A DNA stretch of 36,725 nt, taken from positions 439-37,163 of the forward strand of contig NZ_LMKA01000076.1 in NCBI RefSeq assembly GCF_001421435.1, read 5' to 3'. Both the position numbers and the translations under genes were made by a program. This document shows positions 24,228 through 32,721 of this stretch, piece after piece. The DNA is from Chryseobacterium sp. Leaf201. GTDB taxonomy: Bacteria; Bacteroidota; Bacteroidia; Flavobacteriales; Weeksellaceae. Below the pieces are notes generated by a model that was given only the letters and a program-made list of their open reading frames with translations, was not told where the DNA came from and made no database searches. The stretch's first letter is position 1, and every line of letters starts with the position of its first letter.

Positions 24228-25073
24228 ATGAACATTAATTTTAATCTCTCCATATCCGTTTTTTGTGCATTAGTTCTTTCTTTAAGATGTACAGCACAGC
24301 AGGCACCGCAGAAAAACTATTCTTTATTCCACCCTGTTCCGAAAAGCCTGATGCGGGAAATGGAAACGGACCGTCCTGATGTAACGGAATCTCCTTTTAC
24401 AGTGGATGCAGGGCATTTTCAGATTGAAACAGACCTTGTGAATCTGATCAGAGAAAAATCGGACACCAAGGAAACCCATACTTTGCTGATCAATCAGGCA
24501 AATCTTAAAATCGGGATTACCGGTTCTACGGCGATACAGATCGGGTTCCAGACCTATGGCAGGCAAAAAGAAAAAAACGGGCCTTCGGAAGCTGCTGAAA
24601 TCCATGAGGGCCATGGTGACCTGACGTTTAGAATCAAACAGAACCTGCTCGGGAACGATCACGGGAACTTTGTCCTGGCCATTTTACCGTATGTAAAGTT
24701 TCCCACATCAAAATATGATGAAAACAGCCGCCTTGAGGGCGGGCTTATTGTCCCGATGCTGTACAAACTGCCGGGGGAATGGAAACTCGGATTCCAGGTG
24801 GAGGCAGACCGGCTCAAAGACAAAGATCAGCAGGCCATGCATACTGAATTTTTACAATCGCTGACCGTCAGCCATCCGCTGCTGAAAGGGATTGAAGGAA
24901 TTGCAGAAACCTATTATACGTATGATTTTAAAGAGCATGAGTTTTCAAATTTTATCAATGCGGCCGTTCAGATGGAAGTAGCAAAAGACTTTAAACTTGA
25001 TGCGGGGCTAAATTACGGGATACAGCATACGGCGGAAAAGCATTACTTTATCGGGGCTTCTTACCGCCTTTAA
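24228..25073 (+). CDS. Outer-membrane transporter-like protein (phenol_MetA_deg family)
   Basis: The 281-aa product has a signal peptide (cleavage after A23, CTA-Q) and then METDRPDVTESPFTVDAGHFQIETDL (45-70), the hallmark start of the family annotated as putative MetA-pathway phenol-degradation proteins (PF13557). Alternating strand-like segments (GITGSTAIQIGFQTYG, GHGDLTFRIKQNLLG, FVLAILPYVKFPTS) fit a beta-barrel. It ends on Leu rather than Phe. The name reflects gene neighbourhoods; transport of aromatics is plausible but unproven. It stands alone between two AraC genes, 114 bp after one and 42 bp before the next. Confidence 0.75.
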   Translation: MNINFNLSISVFCALVLSLRCTAQQAPQKNYSLFHPVPKSLMREMETDRPDVTESPFTVDAGHFQIETDLVNLIREKSDTKETHTLLINQANLKIGITGSTAIQIGFQTYGRQKEKNGPSEAAEIHEGHGDLTFRIKQNLLGNDHGNFVLAILPYVKFPTSKYDENSRLEGGLIVPMLYKLPGEWKLGFQVEADRLKDKDQQAMHTEFLQSLTVSHPLLKGIEGIAETYYTYDFKEHEFSNFINAAVQMEVAKDFKLDAGLNYGIQHTAEKHYFIGASYRL

Positions 25074-25115
25074 GAAAATATTATTCCAGTAGTTTGAAAT
25101 TCTTAACTTTACCGC

Positions 25116-25994
25116 ATGAAAGAAAAGGTTACACGGGTCATTTCGGAATTTAACAGTGAGCTGAAGCTTCAGGGATTCAAGGCATTTCAGATTGAAAATG
25201 ACAGCAATGACACCCGCACCTACAGCCGGAAAGATTTTTATAAAATATGCCTCACCACGGGTAAAAGCAAAATCCATTATTCTGATAAAACCTTTGAACA
25301 GGAAGGCACGATCCTTTTTTTTGGTAACCCGCATATACCTTATTCCTGGGAAACCATTTCTACCGCCTATGCCGGATATACCATTCTTTTTTCTGAAGAA
25401 TTCTTCAAAAATTCTGAACGTTCCGAAAGCCTGCAGCAGTCTTCTTTCTTTAAAATCGGAGGCACGCCTGTTTTAAAAATCACGGAAGAACAGCGGGTTT
25501 TTCTCAATACCATTTTTCAGAAAATGATTGCCGAGCAGGAAAGCGATTATGTATTTAAGGATGAACTGATCCGCAATTACATCAGCCTTATCATTCATGA
25601 ATCTCTAAAGATGGAACCTTCTGAACAGTATGACCAGAACAGGAATGCAGCTTCCAGGTTATCATCCGTTTTCCTTGAATTGCTGGAAAGGCAGTTCCCG
25701 ATAGAAACCTCCGGCAACCCGCTTACCTTAAAAACAGCACAGCATTACGCGCAACATCTAAACGTGCATACCAATTACCTGAACCGTGCCGTGAAAGAAG
25801 TAACGGGGAAATCTACCACCGCCCATATTTCCGAGCGCATTATTACGGAAGCCAAAGCACTGCTTCAGCATACGGACTGGAGTATTTCGGAAATCGCGTA
25901 TGCGCTGGGGTATGAATATCCTACCTACTTCAACAACTTTTTTAAAAAAGTAACAGGAACCAATCCTAAATCATTCCGGGCCGCCGAAGTTTGA
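25116..25994 (+). CDS. AraC-family transcriptional regulator
   Basis: The 292-aa protein has an N-terminal sensor of the cupin type (about 20-110, containing GKSKIHYSDKTFEQEGTILFFGNPHIPYSWE) and a C-terminal AraC HTH pair (about 195-290): HYAQHLNVHTNYLNRAVKEVTGKST and ISEIAYALGYEYPTYFNNFFKKVTGTNPKSFR. It is followed 85 bp later by the acetyltransferase-cupin-hydrolase operon, which it probably controls. The -7 candidate upstream is weak (TAACTTTA at 25104-25111). Confidence 0.9.
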   Translation: MKEKVTRVISEFNSELKLQGFKAFQIENDSNDTRTYSRKDFYKICLTTGKSKIHYSDKTFEQEGTILFFGNPHIPYSWETISTAYAGYTILFSEEFFKNSERSESLQQSSFFKIGGTPVLKITEEQRVFLNTIFQKMIAEQESDYVFKDELIRNYISLIIHESLKMEPSEQYDQNRNAASRLSSVFLELLERQFPIETSGNPLTLKTAQHYAQHLNVHTNYLNRAVKEVTGKSTTAHISERIITEAKALLQHTDWSISEIAYALGYEYPTYFNNFFKKVTGTNPKSFRAAEV

Positions 25995-26046
25995 ATTTCT
26001 TAATTTTTGGTTTGATAATCATTACCGCTTCCCCTTCAGGCGGTTA

Positions 26047-26054
26047 TACCTTTG
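26047..26054 (+). promoter_or_regulatory. -7 box of the acetyltransferase operon
   Basis: TACCTTTG is an exact TAnnTTTG match, 25 bp before the ATG at 26080. Just upstream ACCGC (26023-26027) and GCGGT (26040-26044) form an inverted repeat that could be the tail of the preceding AraC transcript or an operator. Confidence 0.55.
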
Positions 26055-26079
26055 TACCAGATGATTAAACCCAATTAAG

Positions 26080-26688
26080 ATGAAGGATCCACAACATAAT
26101 ACCGCTGCCAGTTTACCTGAAAAAGACATTTTTGAAAGACTGAAATCAGGTGAGGCGGTGTACACTACCGACCCCGGTTATGATAAAATCAATGAAACCG
26201 TTGCCAGGACATTACGGCTTTCGCAACAGTTAAATTCTTCTGACAATGTTAAGGACGTCAGGCATTATCTGTCTGAAATAACAGGAAATACGATTGATGA
26301 CAGCACGACGGTCTTCCCGCCGTTTTACACCAATTTCGGAAAGTTTACCGCCATCGGGAAAAATGTATTTATCAACCATGCCTGTTCATTTCTGGATATG
26401 GGCGGAATTACCGTTGAAGATAATGTCCTGATCGGCCCGAAGGTGAATCTCATTACAGAAAACCATCCGGTGAATCCTGATGAGAGGCGGGCATTGGTTA
26501 CAAAACCCATTACCATCAGGAAAGGAGCATGGATCGGTGCCGGGGCAACCGTTCTTCCCGGTGTCACCGTTGGTGAAAATGCAATTGTAGCTGCCGGTGC
26601 CGTGGTTTCAAAAGATGTCCCCGCTGATACCGTGGTGGGCGGAATCCCTGCAAAAACCATCAGAAAGATCAATCATGAAACCATTTAA
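26080..26688 (+). CDS. Hexapeptide-repeat (LbH) O-acetyltransferase, MaaA-like
   Basis: The 202-aa protein has the N-terminal Mac domain (about 14-65, ending QLNSSDNVKDVRHYLSEITG) and a left-handed beta-helix built from hexapeptide repeats (about 75-195): FGKFTAIGKNVFINHACSFLDMGGITVEDNVLIGPKV, then GAWIGAGATVLPGVTVGENAIVAAGAVVSKDVPADTVVGGIPAK. The catalytic His of this family lies in the ENHPVNPDERR loop (His125 region). Such enzymes transfer acetyl from acetyl-CoA to maltose, galactosides or other sugars. It is the first gene of a three-gene operon; the next gene overlaps its end by 14 bp. Confidence 0.88.
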   Translation: MKDPQHNTAASLPEKDIFERLKSGEAVYTTDPGYDKINETVARTLRLSQQLNSSDNVKDVRHYLSEITGNTIDDSTTVFPPFYTNFGKFTAIGKNVFINHACSFLDMGGITVEDNVLIGPKVNLITENHPVNPDERRALVTKPITIRKGAWIGAGATVLPGVTVGENAIVAAGAVVSKDVPADTVVGGIPAKTIRKINHETI

Positions 26689-27187
26689 GCTAACACTGAA
26701 AGGCATTTTCTCAGCCTCCGTTTTATCAGTAGCCCTTCTATCGTGTAACAATAAAAATTCAGAAATAATGGACAAAGAACATACAACTTCTCTTTTTCCG
26801 AAAGGAGAAAAATTATCGAATGACTGGTTTACCGGCAATGCTTTTTTATCGCCTTTGGTAGCGCAAGATAAAAATAACGGATTCTCTGCCGGAGCCGTCA
26901 CCTTTGAAAAAGGGGCAAGAACCCACTGGCATACACATCCGAAAGGCCAGGTTCTGGTGGTAACAGAGGGATCAGGACTTTATCAGGAAAAAGGAAAACC
27001 TGCGCAGGCAATCAGGAGAGGCGATGTGGTCAATATTCCGGAAAATACGGAACACTGGCACGGCGCCACGGCAGATACCCCGATGACCCATATTGCGATT
27101 ACCAATTTTAAAGATGAGGTACAGGTAACATGGCTGAAACCGGTAACAGACGTAGAATTTCACGATGCCAATAATCAAAGTAAATGA
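26675..27187 (+). CDS. Lipoprotein cupin
   Basis: The ATG at 26675 is the credible start (170 aa); an in-frame ATG at 26597 lies deep in the preceding gene and has no signal sequence. The chosen N-terminus is a lipoprotein signal peptide with lipobox LLSC (Cys24). The cupin barrel (about 70-145) has HWHTHPKGQ with H84, H86 and H88 and the later H127/H129 in EHWHG, a complete metal site of the 2-His or 3-His type. It would be an envelope-anchored cupin related to carboxymuconolactone/quercetinase-like proteins. It overlaps the acetyltransferase by 14 bp and the following hydrolase by 4 bp. Confidence 0.85.
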   Translation: MKPFKLTLKGIFSASVLSVALLSCNNKNSEIMDKEHTTSLFPKGEKLSNDWFTGNAFLSPLVAQDKNNGFSAGAVTFEKGARTHWHTHPKGQVLVVTEGSGLYQEKGKPAQAIRRGDVVNIPENTEHWHGATADTPMTHIAITNFKDEVQVTWLKPVTDVEFHDANNQSK

Positions 27188-28251
27188 AGAAAAGACTCAC
27201 ACTGATCATGGCTGCCGCTTTATTATTTTCAGGACAGCTATCGGCACAGACCGGACGTAAACCATTAAAAAATTCAAAGAAAATGAATTCAACAGAACAG
27301 ACAGAACATTATACATTCAAACTCAGTGATCAGGTAAGCCGCCGGAAAGTAAGCTTTAAAAACCGCTACGGAATTACATTATCGGGAGATTTATATCTTC
27401 CCAAAAATGCTAAAACCGAAGCATTACCGGCATTGGCCATCAGCGGGCCCTTCGGAGCTGTGAAAGAACAGTCTTCAGGATTATATGCCAGCCAGATGGC
27501 AGAACGCGGCTTTGCAGCCATTGCATTTGATCCTTCTTATACCGGTGAAAGCAGCGGCAACCCGAGAAATGTTTCTTCACCGGAAATCAATACCGAAGAT
27601 TTCAGTGCGGCCGTTGACTTTTTAGGGCTTCAGAAAAATATAGACCGCAACAAAATCGGGATTATCGGGATCTGCGGCTTCGGAGGTTTTGCCTTAAATG
27701 CCACGGCTGCTGATAAACGTGTAAAAGCTGTTGCCACAACCAGCCTGTATGATATGACCAGGCTTATGTCTAAAGGATACCATGATGCGGTTACTCCGGA
27801 ACAGCGTACAAAAACACTGAAAGACCTCAGCCTGCAGCGTTGGAAAGATGCCGAAAACGGAGAACCTGCCGGCGGTCCCCGTAATTTGCCTGAAAAACTG
27901 AACGGTGACGAGCCTCAGTTTGTTAAAGAATATTTTGATTATTACCGGACACCCCGCGGTTTTCACCCGAACTCGGTAAACTCAAACGGAGCCTGGCTGA
28001 TCACCAATCCACTATCCTTTATGAACATGCCCATCCTTACTTATGTAAAAGAAATTTCACCAAGGCCGATGCTTCTGATTGCCGGTGAACGCGCGCACTC
28101 GCGTTATTTCAGTGAAGATATTTATAAAAATGCATCAGAACCGAAAGAATTAATGATTATCCCTGATGCCGTTCATGTAGACCTGTATGACAGAACGGAT
28201 GTGATTCCGTTTGACCGGCTGGAAAGCTTTTTCAGGACCCATCTTAAATAA
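27184..28251 (+). CDS. Secreted alpha/beta hydrolase with Cys nucleophile (dienelactone-hydrolase-like)
   Basis: The 355-aa product starts by overlapping the cupin stop (ATGA, 4 bp). It has a Sec signal peptide (cleavage after A21) and an alpha/beta hydrolase fold with nucleophile elbow GICGFGG (162-168), so the nucleophile is Cys164, not Ser. The probable acid lies in AGERAHSRYF and the base His331 in DAVHVDLYD. Cys nucleophiles are known in dienelactone hydrolases and related YcjY-type proteins. Together with an envelope cupin it may process an aromatic ring-fission product or ester outside the cytoplasm. A strong terminator hairpin follows at 28277. Confidence 0.87.
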   Translation: MKKRLTLIMAAALLFSGQLSAQTGRKPLKNSKKMNSTEQTEHYTFKLSDQVSRRKVSFKNRYGITLSGDLYLPKNAKTEALPALAISGPFGAVKEQSSGLYASQMAERGFAAIAFDPSYTGESSGNPRNVSSPEINTEDFSAAVDFLGLQKNIDRNKIGIIGICGFGGFALNATAADKRVKAVATTSLYDMTRLMSKGYHDAVTPEQRTKTLKDLSLQRWKDAENGEPAGGPRNLPEKLNGDEPQFVKEYFDYYRTPRGFHPNSVNSNGAWLITNPLSFMNMPILTYVKEISPRPMLLIAGERAHSRYFSEDIYKNASEPKELMIIPDAVHVDLYDRTDVIPFDRLESFFRTHLK

Positions 28252-28276
28252 GGATACCTCCAGCAGCTCTTTTATG

Positions 28277-28316
28277 ATCCCGGCCGGCCTTTTGGTTTTG
28301 GCCGGGATTATTTATT
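28277..28316 (+). terminator. Terminator after the hydrolase operon
   Basis: ATCCCGGCC (28277-28285) pairs with GGCCGGGAT (28300-28308) with a 14-nt loop, followed by a T-rich TATTTATTG. It sits 26 bp after the stop at 28251. Confidence 0.7.
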
Positions 28317-28411
28317 GATGCTATTTACTAAAGCTGAATATTGCATTCATTACCTAATTTTAATTTACGGATTTTTAAAGCACCAGTATTTATGTTTTTA
28401 CAGGATGGCGA

Positions 28412-29515
28412 TTAAATATTGATGTGACGGGAACGCGCGGTATGGTTCCAGCGGGAAACAATCTGTCTCTGTTCAACAACCGCGCAGCCTTCGTACAAAT
28501 TGCAGGTACGTCCTATATGATAAGGAAGTCCGTACACTGCATCGCCTACCTGAAGCTTTGGCGTACCGGAAACTAAAAGATGTTCTTCACTTTGTGAAAT
28601 GACCATGGCCTCTGGAAGCTCAGGCATCCATATCCGTTCATCCGGTTTTCCTTCTGAGGAAACTGATTTGTAACCTAAATCCAGGCAGGCAGTTTCTGTA
28701 TGGGGTTTTGAAATGACCCGGGTGACAACAGCGGCGGCAGCTTCAAAACCGAGCTCAGGAAAAGAATCCTGATAATGACGGTCCCAATAAACACATGTTC
28801 CCGGACTGCATTCTACGTCAGGATGCTTTGCATAAAACCGGATGGTAGGCGTACTTCCTGCCACAATGCGCGGGGTATCAAATCCTGAATATTCAAGTTC
28901 GGATACCAAATTCCTGACTGTATTGAAACCTGCTTCTGCTCTTGCCAGTCGTACCTTTTCATTGGGTTCCGTCAAATGACCGTCATAGGCATGCAAGCCC
29001 AAGATCTTAATATTATTTAAACTGCTGCACCTATGAAACAGCTTTATCACCTCATCTCCCGGAACAATACCGGTCCGGTCCATTCCTACATTCAGATCGA
29101 TCCATACTTCTGCCATCACACCGGAATCAGAAGCAGCATCTGAAATTTGGGTAGCAGAGGTTATATGATCAACCAGACAGGAAAACCGGCTGGCCGGATA
29201 TTGAAGCATTAAATTAATAAAGCGGTCTATTTTAGGCCCGACGGGCTGATAGGCTATTAAAATATCCTCAGCACCGTTTATAGCAAGCATTTCTGCTTCT
29301 GCAACAGTAGCACATTTAAATTTGGTAATCCCTGCCACTATGAAAAGCCTGACCACTTCAGGACATTTGTGTGTCTTTACGTGCGGCCGGACCTGGTTTT
29401 TACTTCCGAACATACTGATTAACAAATCAATATTTCTTCTGATTTTATCCGGATACACTGCCAGGAACGGGGTATCATACGTATCCAGGTTTTCTATTGT
29501 ATAATTTGTTGCCAT
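28412..29515 (-). CDS. D-threonine aldolase/D-serine dehydratase-like PLP enzyme
   Basis: I choose the ATG at 29515 (367 aa, MATNYTIENLD), which is preceded by AAGAAGG; the longer frame from 29572 would start at TTG. The fold-III PLP Lys47 lies in RPHVKTHK, followed by the alanine-racemase-like barrel (GLHAYDGHLTEP, VAGSTPTIRF, ECSPGTCVYWD). The C-terminal sandwich has EEHLLV and PYHIGRTCNLYE. In well-known relatives the metal site is His plus Cys or Asp two residues later; here it is His333 followed by Gly335, so the second ligand is missing or replaced by the nearby Cys338. Catalysis may thus differ. It is followed by the terminator at 28277 on the opposite strand and stands 189 bp after an AraC gene. 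Confidence 0.82.
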   Translation of the reverse strand: MATNYTIENLDTYDTPFLAVYPDKIRRNIDLLISMFGSKNQVRPHVKTHKCPEVVRLFIVAGITKFKCATVAEAEMLAINGAEDILIAYQPVGPKIDRFINLMLQYPASRFSCLVDHITSATQISDAASDSGVMAEVWIDLNVGMDRTGIVPGDEVIKLFHRCSSLNNIKILGLHAYDGHLTEPNEKVRLARAEAGFNTVRNLVSELEYSGFDTPRIVAGSTPTIRFYAKHPDVECSPGTCVYWDRHYQDSFPELGFEAAAAVVTRVISKPHTETACLDLGYKSVSSEGKPDERIWMPELPEAMVISQSEEHLLVSGTPKLQVGDAVYGLPYHIGRTCNLYEGCAVVEQRQIVSRWNHTARSRHINI

Positions 29516-29704
29516 ACCTTCTTGATGATCAATCGGGATGCCGGAATTCCCGGAAAAAATTTTTAATGACAAGATGTGATTGAAAACTTATGGGGCAGGC
29601 AGGAGAATATGGTCCTTTCACGTAAGGATACATCAGAATTTATTAAAAAACAGGAGATAATTTTAAAATTAATAAAGTTCAGCCAACGCAATAGTAAAAC
29701 CCAA

Positions 29705-30619
29705 TTAATTAAACGATTTCCTGAATTCCAACGGGGAAAGGTTGGTTTTTGTTTTGAAAAGGCGGCTGAACGACTGCGGATGCTCAAATCCAAGCTGATA
29801 GGCAATTTCGGCAACGGAAGAATTGGACGTTGACAGTATTTCCTTTGCTTTTTCAATCATCTTACCGTGAATCAGCTGCTGGGCATTTTGCCCGGTATAA
29901 GAACGCAGCATGTCACTCAGGTAACCCGGCGAAACATTCAGCTGCTCAGAAAGGTTCTGAACACTCAGCGTACCTTCCGCCATCGGGGTTCCGGCACTGA
30001 AATACCCATCAATAATATCCTCCAGTTTCTGCAGCAGATCGCTGTTGGCCGCTTTTCTTGTGATAAACTGGCGCTTGTAGAAACGGTTGCTGTAATTCAG
30101 CAGCAGCTCGACCTGGGAAACGATGACGTCCTGACTGAAATCGTCAATCCGGCCGTTTAATTCGTCATCGATAATCCCGAAAATTGAAAAAACAGTCGAT
30201 TTTTCCTTTTCGGACAGGTGCAGGGCTTCATTGGCAGTATATGAAAAGAACCCGAATTCCCGGATCTTCTTTGCCAGCGGATAAGAGAGCAGAAAATCCG
30301 GATGGATCAGCAGCAGATGGCCGGAACCCGCCTGACCTGAAGGCGATTCAAACAGTTGGTTGGGCGCTGTAAACACCAGTCCGCCTTCACCGAAATCATA
30401 ATGGTTCTGTCCGTACTTTGCTTTTCCGCAAAGAAGTGGCTTGTACGCGATCTTATAAAAAGGCAGGACAATGGATGGCGGCAGCTTCCCTTCTTCTACC
30501 GTCATGTCTTTGATATCGATATAACTGACCAGCGGGTGCAGTGGCTTGGGTAGGCCGAAAACACGGTGAAAATCAGTTAAGGACTCAAATTTATAGAATG
30601 CAGTTTCTTCCTTTTTCAT
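29705..30619 (-). CDS. AraC-family transcriptional regulator
   Basis: The 304-aa product has an N-terminal sensor region (about 1-150, with FHRVFGLPKPLHPLVSYIDIKD) typical of flavobacterial AraC proteins that sit next to short-chain dehydrogenases. The AraC HTH pair follows (about 215-300): LSEQLNVSPGYLSDMLRSYTGQNAQQLIHGKMIEKAKEIL and VAEIAYQLGFEHPQSFSRLFKTKTNLSPLEFRK. The SDR gene ends 78 bp upstream on the same strand. It probably regulates that SDR/NmrA pair. Confidence 0.9.
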   Translation of the reverse strand: MKKEETAFYKFESLTDFHRVFGLPKPLHPLVSYIDIKDMTVEEGKLPPSIVLPFYKIAYKPLLCGKAKYGQNHYDFGEGGLVFTAPNQLFESPSGQAGSGHLLLIHPDFLLSYPLAKKIREFGFFSYTANEALHLSEKEKSTVFSIFGIIDDELNGRIDDFSQDVIVSQVELLLNYSNRFYKRQFITRKAANSDLLQKLEDIIDGYFSAGTPMAEGTLSVQNLSEQLNVSPGYLSDMLRSYTGQNAQQLIHGKMIEKAKEILSTSNSSVAEIAYQLGFEHPQSFSRLFKTKTNLSPLEFRKSFN

Positions 30620-30650
30620 AAAGTAAATGTAAACAATTCAGAGATAAATG

Positions 30651-30677
30651 GGAAGCTTCTCAGAAAGAGAAGCTTCC
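30651..30677. terminator. Perfect 11-bp hairpin after the SDR gene
   Basis: GGAAGCTTCTC (30651-30661) and GAGAAGCTTCC (30667-30677) pair perfectly with a 5-nt loop. It lies just after the SDR stop at 30698 on the minus strand. No U-tract follows there, so it may attenuate or stabilise rather than terminate. It separates the SDR and AraC genes. Confidence 0.5.
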
Positions 30678-30697
30678 ATATAATTCAGCTTAAGTTT

Positions 30698-31435
30698 CTA
30701 CCACGGACAATCTCCTGTTTCCGGATTATGTTCTTCACTGATGAATTTTCCTGTAGGCCCGTCATTGCCTATCATAGCATATCTGGCAATACGTTCCCCA
30801 CCTTGCTCAGCAGTTCCGGTACCGCCATAATTATTGAAATCAGTAGCAACGAAGCCGGGACAGACTGCATTTACTTTAAACGGCGTATCCCGTAATTCGT
30901 ATGCCAGATCTATCGTATACATATTCATGGCAGCTTTGGATGCAGGATAAACCGCAGCCTTGTGGGTATAATATTTCCAGTTGGGGTCGCTGTTTAACGT
31001 TAATGAGCATCCGCTGGACGATACATTGACAATCCTCGGCTGTCCAGCATTTCTCAGCAGGTCGATAAAGGCCTGGGTTACCCGTACCACACCGTACACA
31101 TTGGTATCAAAGACCGATTTAAACTGATCAATGGAGGCATCAAACGGAGACTGCGGCCATCCGCCGTTGATCCCCGCATTGTTGATCAGGGCATCAAGCA
31201 CCCCGGTCTTTTTCCCTATGGCTTCACGGGCTGATTGTACAGACTCGGTATCCGTAACATCCAGCTGAACGGCTTCGGCATTTTCAAAACCTTCTCTCTT
31301 AAGCTGTTCCACAGCTGCATTCCCGTTTTCTATCGTACGGGATCCGATAAAAACATAATATCCGTGACGGAGCATCTGACGGGCTGTTTCTAAACCGATG
31401 CCTTTATTCGCTCCGGTAATCAATACTTTTTTCAT
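30698..31435 (-). CDS. Short-chain dehydrogenase/reductase (carbonyl-reductase-like)
   Basis: The 245-aa product has the NAD(P)-binding TGANKGIG motif (7-14), NNAGINGG (85-92), SSSG (139-142) and the catalytic YPASK (163-167, Tyr163/Lys167). The C-terminus with FNNYGGTGTAEQGGERIARYA resembles carbonyl reductases of the CBR/SDR type. The TGANKGIG motif and first-strand charge pattern do not decide NADPH or NADH firmly. It follows the NmrA-like gene by 6 bp on the minus strand. An AraC regulator gene follows, so it belongs to a regulator-plus-reductase unit. Confidence 0.88.
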   Translation of the reverse strand: MKKVLITGANKGIGLETARQMLRHGYYVFIGSRTIENGNAAVEQLKREGFENAEAVQLDVTDTESVQSAREAIGKKTGVLDALINNAGINGGWPQSPFDASIDQFKSVFDTNVYGVVRVTQAFIDLLRNAGQPRIVNVSSSGCSLTLNSDPNWKYYTHKAAVYPASKAAMNMYTIDLAYELRDTPFKVNAVCPGFVATDFNNYGGTGTAEQGGERIARYAMIGNDGPTGKFISEEHNPETGDCPW

Positions 31436-31441
31436 ATCTTA

Positions 31442-32350
31442 TTAATTTAATGATTGATAAATGAGTGCAAATTCTTTGGCGAAATCCGTCAGTTTGGTTT
31501 TTCCTAAAACCGGACGGTTGCGGTAGTAATCTTCATATAAACTTCCGCTTCGCTGGGCAGCCTGCATTTCCACAAAGCCTTTGGCAATCCATGCGTTCAT
31601 TCCCGCGGCAAGCATTTCGCTGAACATTTCTTCATCCGGGACTATCTTCCATTTTAAATCCGGTCTGCCTATGGCTTCACCGATAATGGCAGCAATTTCG
31701 TTGGGTGAAACCTCATCACTGGCAAGATAACGCACCGTTCTGCCTTCAAACGGTTTCTCCATTTCTCCGGCGATTGCCGCTGCAATGTCAACCGGTGAAA
31801 CCCAGGGTTCTTTCTGATCGCCTCCATAACCCTGGATAATCGCTCCCTGTGTCCTGATCATCTGTACATATCTGAAGATATTGGTATAGAACCCGACAGG
31901 CCGCATAAATTTAATCGATACGTTATCCGAAAGCTGCCCCAGGATGTTCTCCACCTTGTGGTGAAGGTAGAGGCTGCCGGTTCCTTGATCCGTATGTGCC
32001 CCGATGCTGCTGAGGTGAACAATTTTTTTAACGCCTGACCCTTCTATGGCCAGTTTGTAGTTATGACCGATATCTTCAAACCCTGCCACAAAATCAACAC
32101 TGTTATCGAAGATGCTGCCTATGCCTTCCCATGCTTCCATCAGGTATACGATATCCGCTCCTTTGAAAGTCTCGGTTAAAAAGTCCGGATCCTGCATCGT
32201 CCCGATGGCTGCTTCAGCACCCATTGCTTCAATGTCTGCCCTCCTTTCCGGTGTACTGCTTATGACTTTTACATGATGTCCTTTCTGTAATAGCTCTGCG
32301 GCTAACGGCTTTCCGATGTTGCCTAATGATCCTGTAAGTACAATATTCAT
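31442..32350 (-). CDS. NmrA-like NAD(P)-binding protein (atypical SDR)
   Basis: I place the start at M9 of the longest frame, ATG at 32350 (302 aa, MNIVLTGSLGNIGKPLAAELL), because this begins directly with the Rossmann strand; the upstream ATG at 32374 adds eight odd residues. The dinucleotide motif is TGSLGNIG (near 6-13). The YxxxK of classical SDRs is not in place, as in NmrA/TMR-type quinone reductases, which use NAD(P)H. Segment VHLSSIGAHTDQGTGSLYLHHKVEN is typical of that family. Divergent from the Crp gene at 32722. Confidence 0.85.
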   Translation of the reverse strand: MNIVLTGSLGNIGKPLAAELLQKGHHVKVISSTPERRADIEAMGAEAAIGTMQDPDFLTETFKGADIVYLMEAWEGIGSIFDNSVDFVAGFEDIGHNYKLAIEGSGVKKIVHLSSIGAHTDQGTGSLYLHHKVENILGQLSDNVSIKFMRPVGFYTNIFRYVQMIRTQGAIIQGYGGDQKEPWVSPVDIAAAIAGEMEKPFEGRTVRYLASDEVSPNEIAAIIGEAIGRPDLKWKIVPDEEMFSEMLAAGMNAWIAKGFVEMQAAQRSGSLYEDYYRNRPVLGKTKLTDFAKEFALIYQSLN

Positions 32351-32721
32351 ATGTCTGTATATTTTATAGTACAAAGGTGTGAAAGAACGTAAGGAATAAA
32401 ATAACGGAATCGCGGGAGTTTGTAACCTGAATGCCTCCGGGGTTAAATTTGAATGTAATTATTCTGACGATGACCGTAAATAAAAACACCGTTTCTGTAA
32501 ATAAAAGGAAACCTTTACCTTTAGCGTTATTATTAAACGTTGAGAATCTGCTTCGGGCTTATTTAAAACACTTAAGTTATTTCTCAAGTCAACTTATATG
32601 AAATATCAAGAGTTACCGTATTAATTTAAGTAATATATTTACTTTTGATTCAGTTGGATCTTCAATTGCAGTTAAATAAAAATTACTTAAAACATACTTT
32701 AAAAATATCCTGAAATCATCC
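32351..32721. other. 371-bp divergent intergenic region
   Basis: There is no credible gene here. It carries promoter elements for both sides: on the plus strand TAAATTTG (32444-32451) and TACTTTTG (32640-32647), both exact TAnnTTTG matches; on the minus strand CACCTTTG (32379 to 32372), one mismatch. The rest is very AT-rich. Confidence 0.5.
32640..32647 (+). promoter_or_regulatory. -7 box nearest the Crp/Fnr gene
   Basis: TACTTTTG matches the consensus exactly and lies 75 bp before the GTG start at 32722. A second exact match is at 32444-32451. Confidence 0.45.

Noticed and set aside
26597..26674. Upstream in-frame start for the cupin gene
   Set aside because: It would lie 92 bp inside the acetyltransferase and bury the lipoprotein signal peptide that begins at 26675.
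28252..28411. Small gene between the hydrolase operon and the PLP enzyme
   Set aside because: Only a terminator hairpin and AT-rich sequence are present; no frame with a plausible start.
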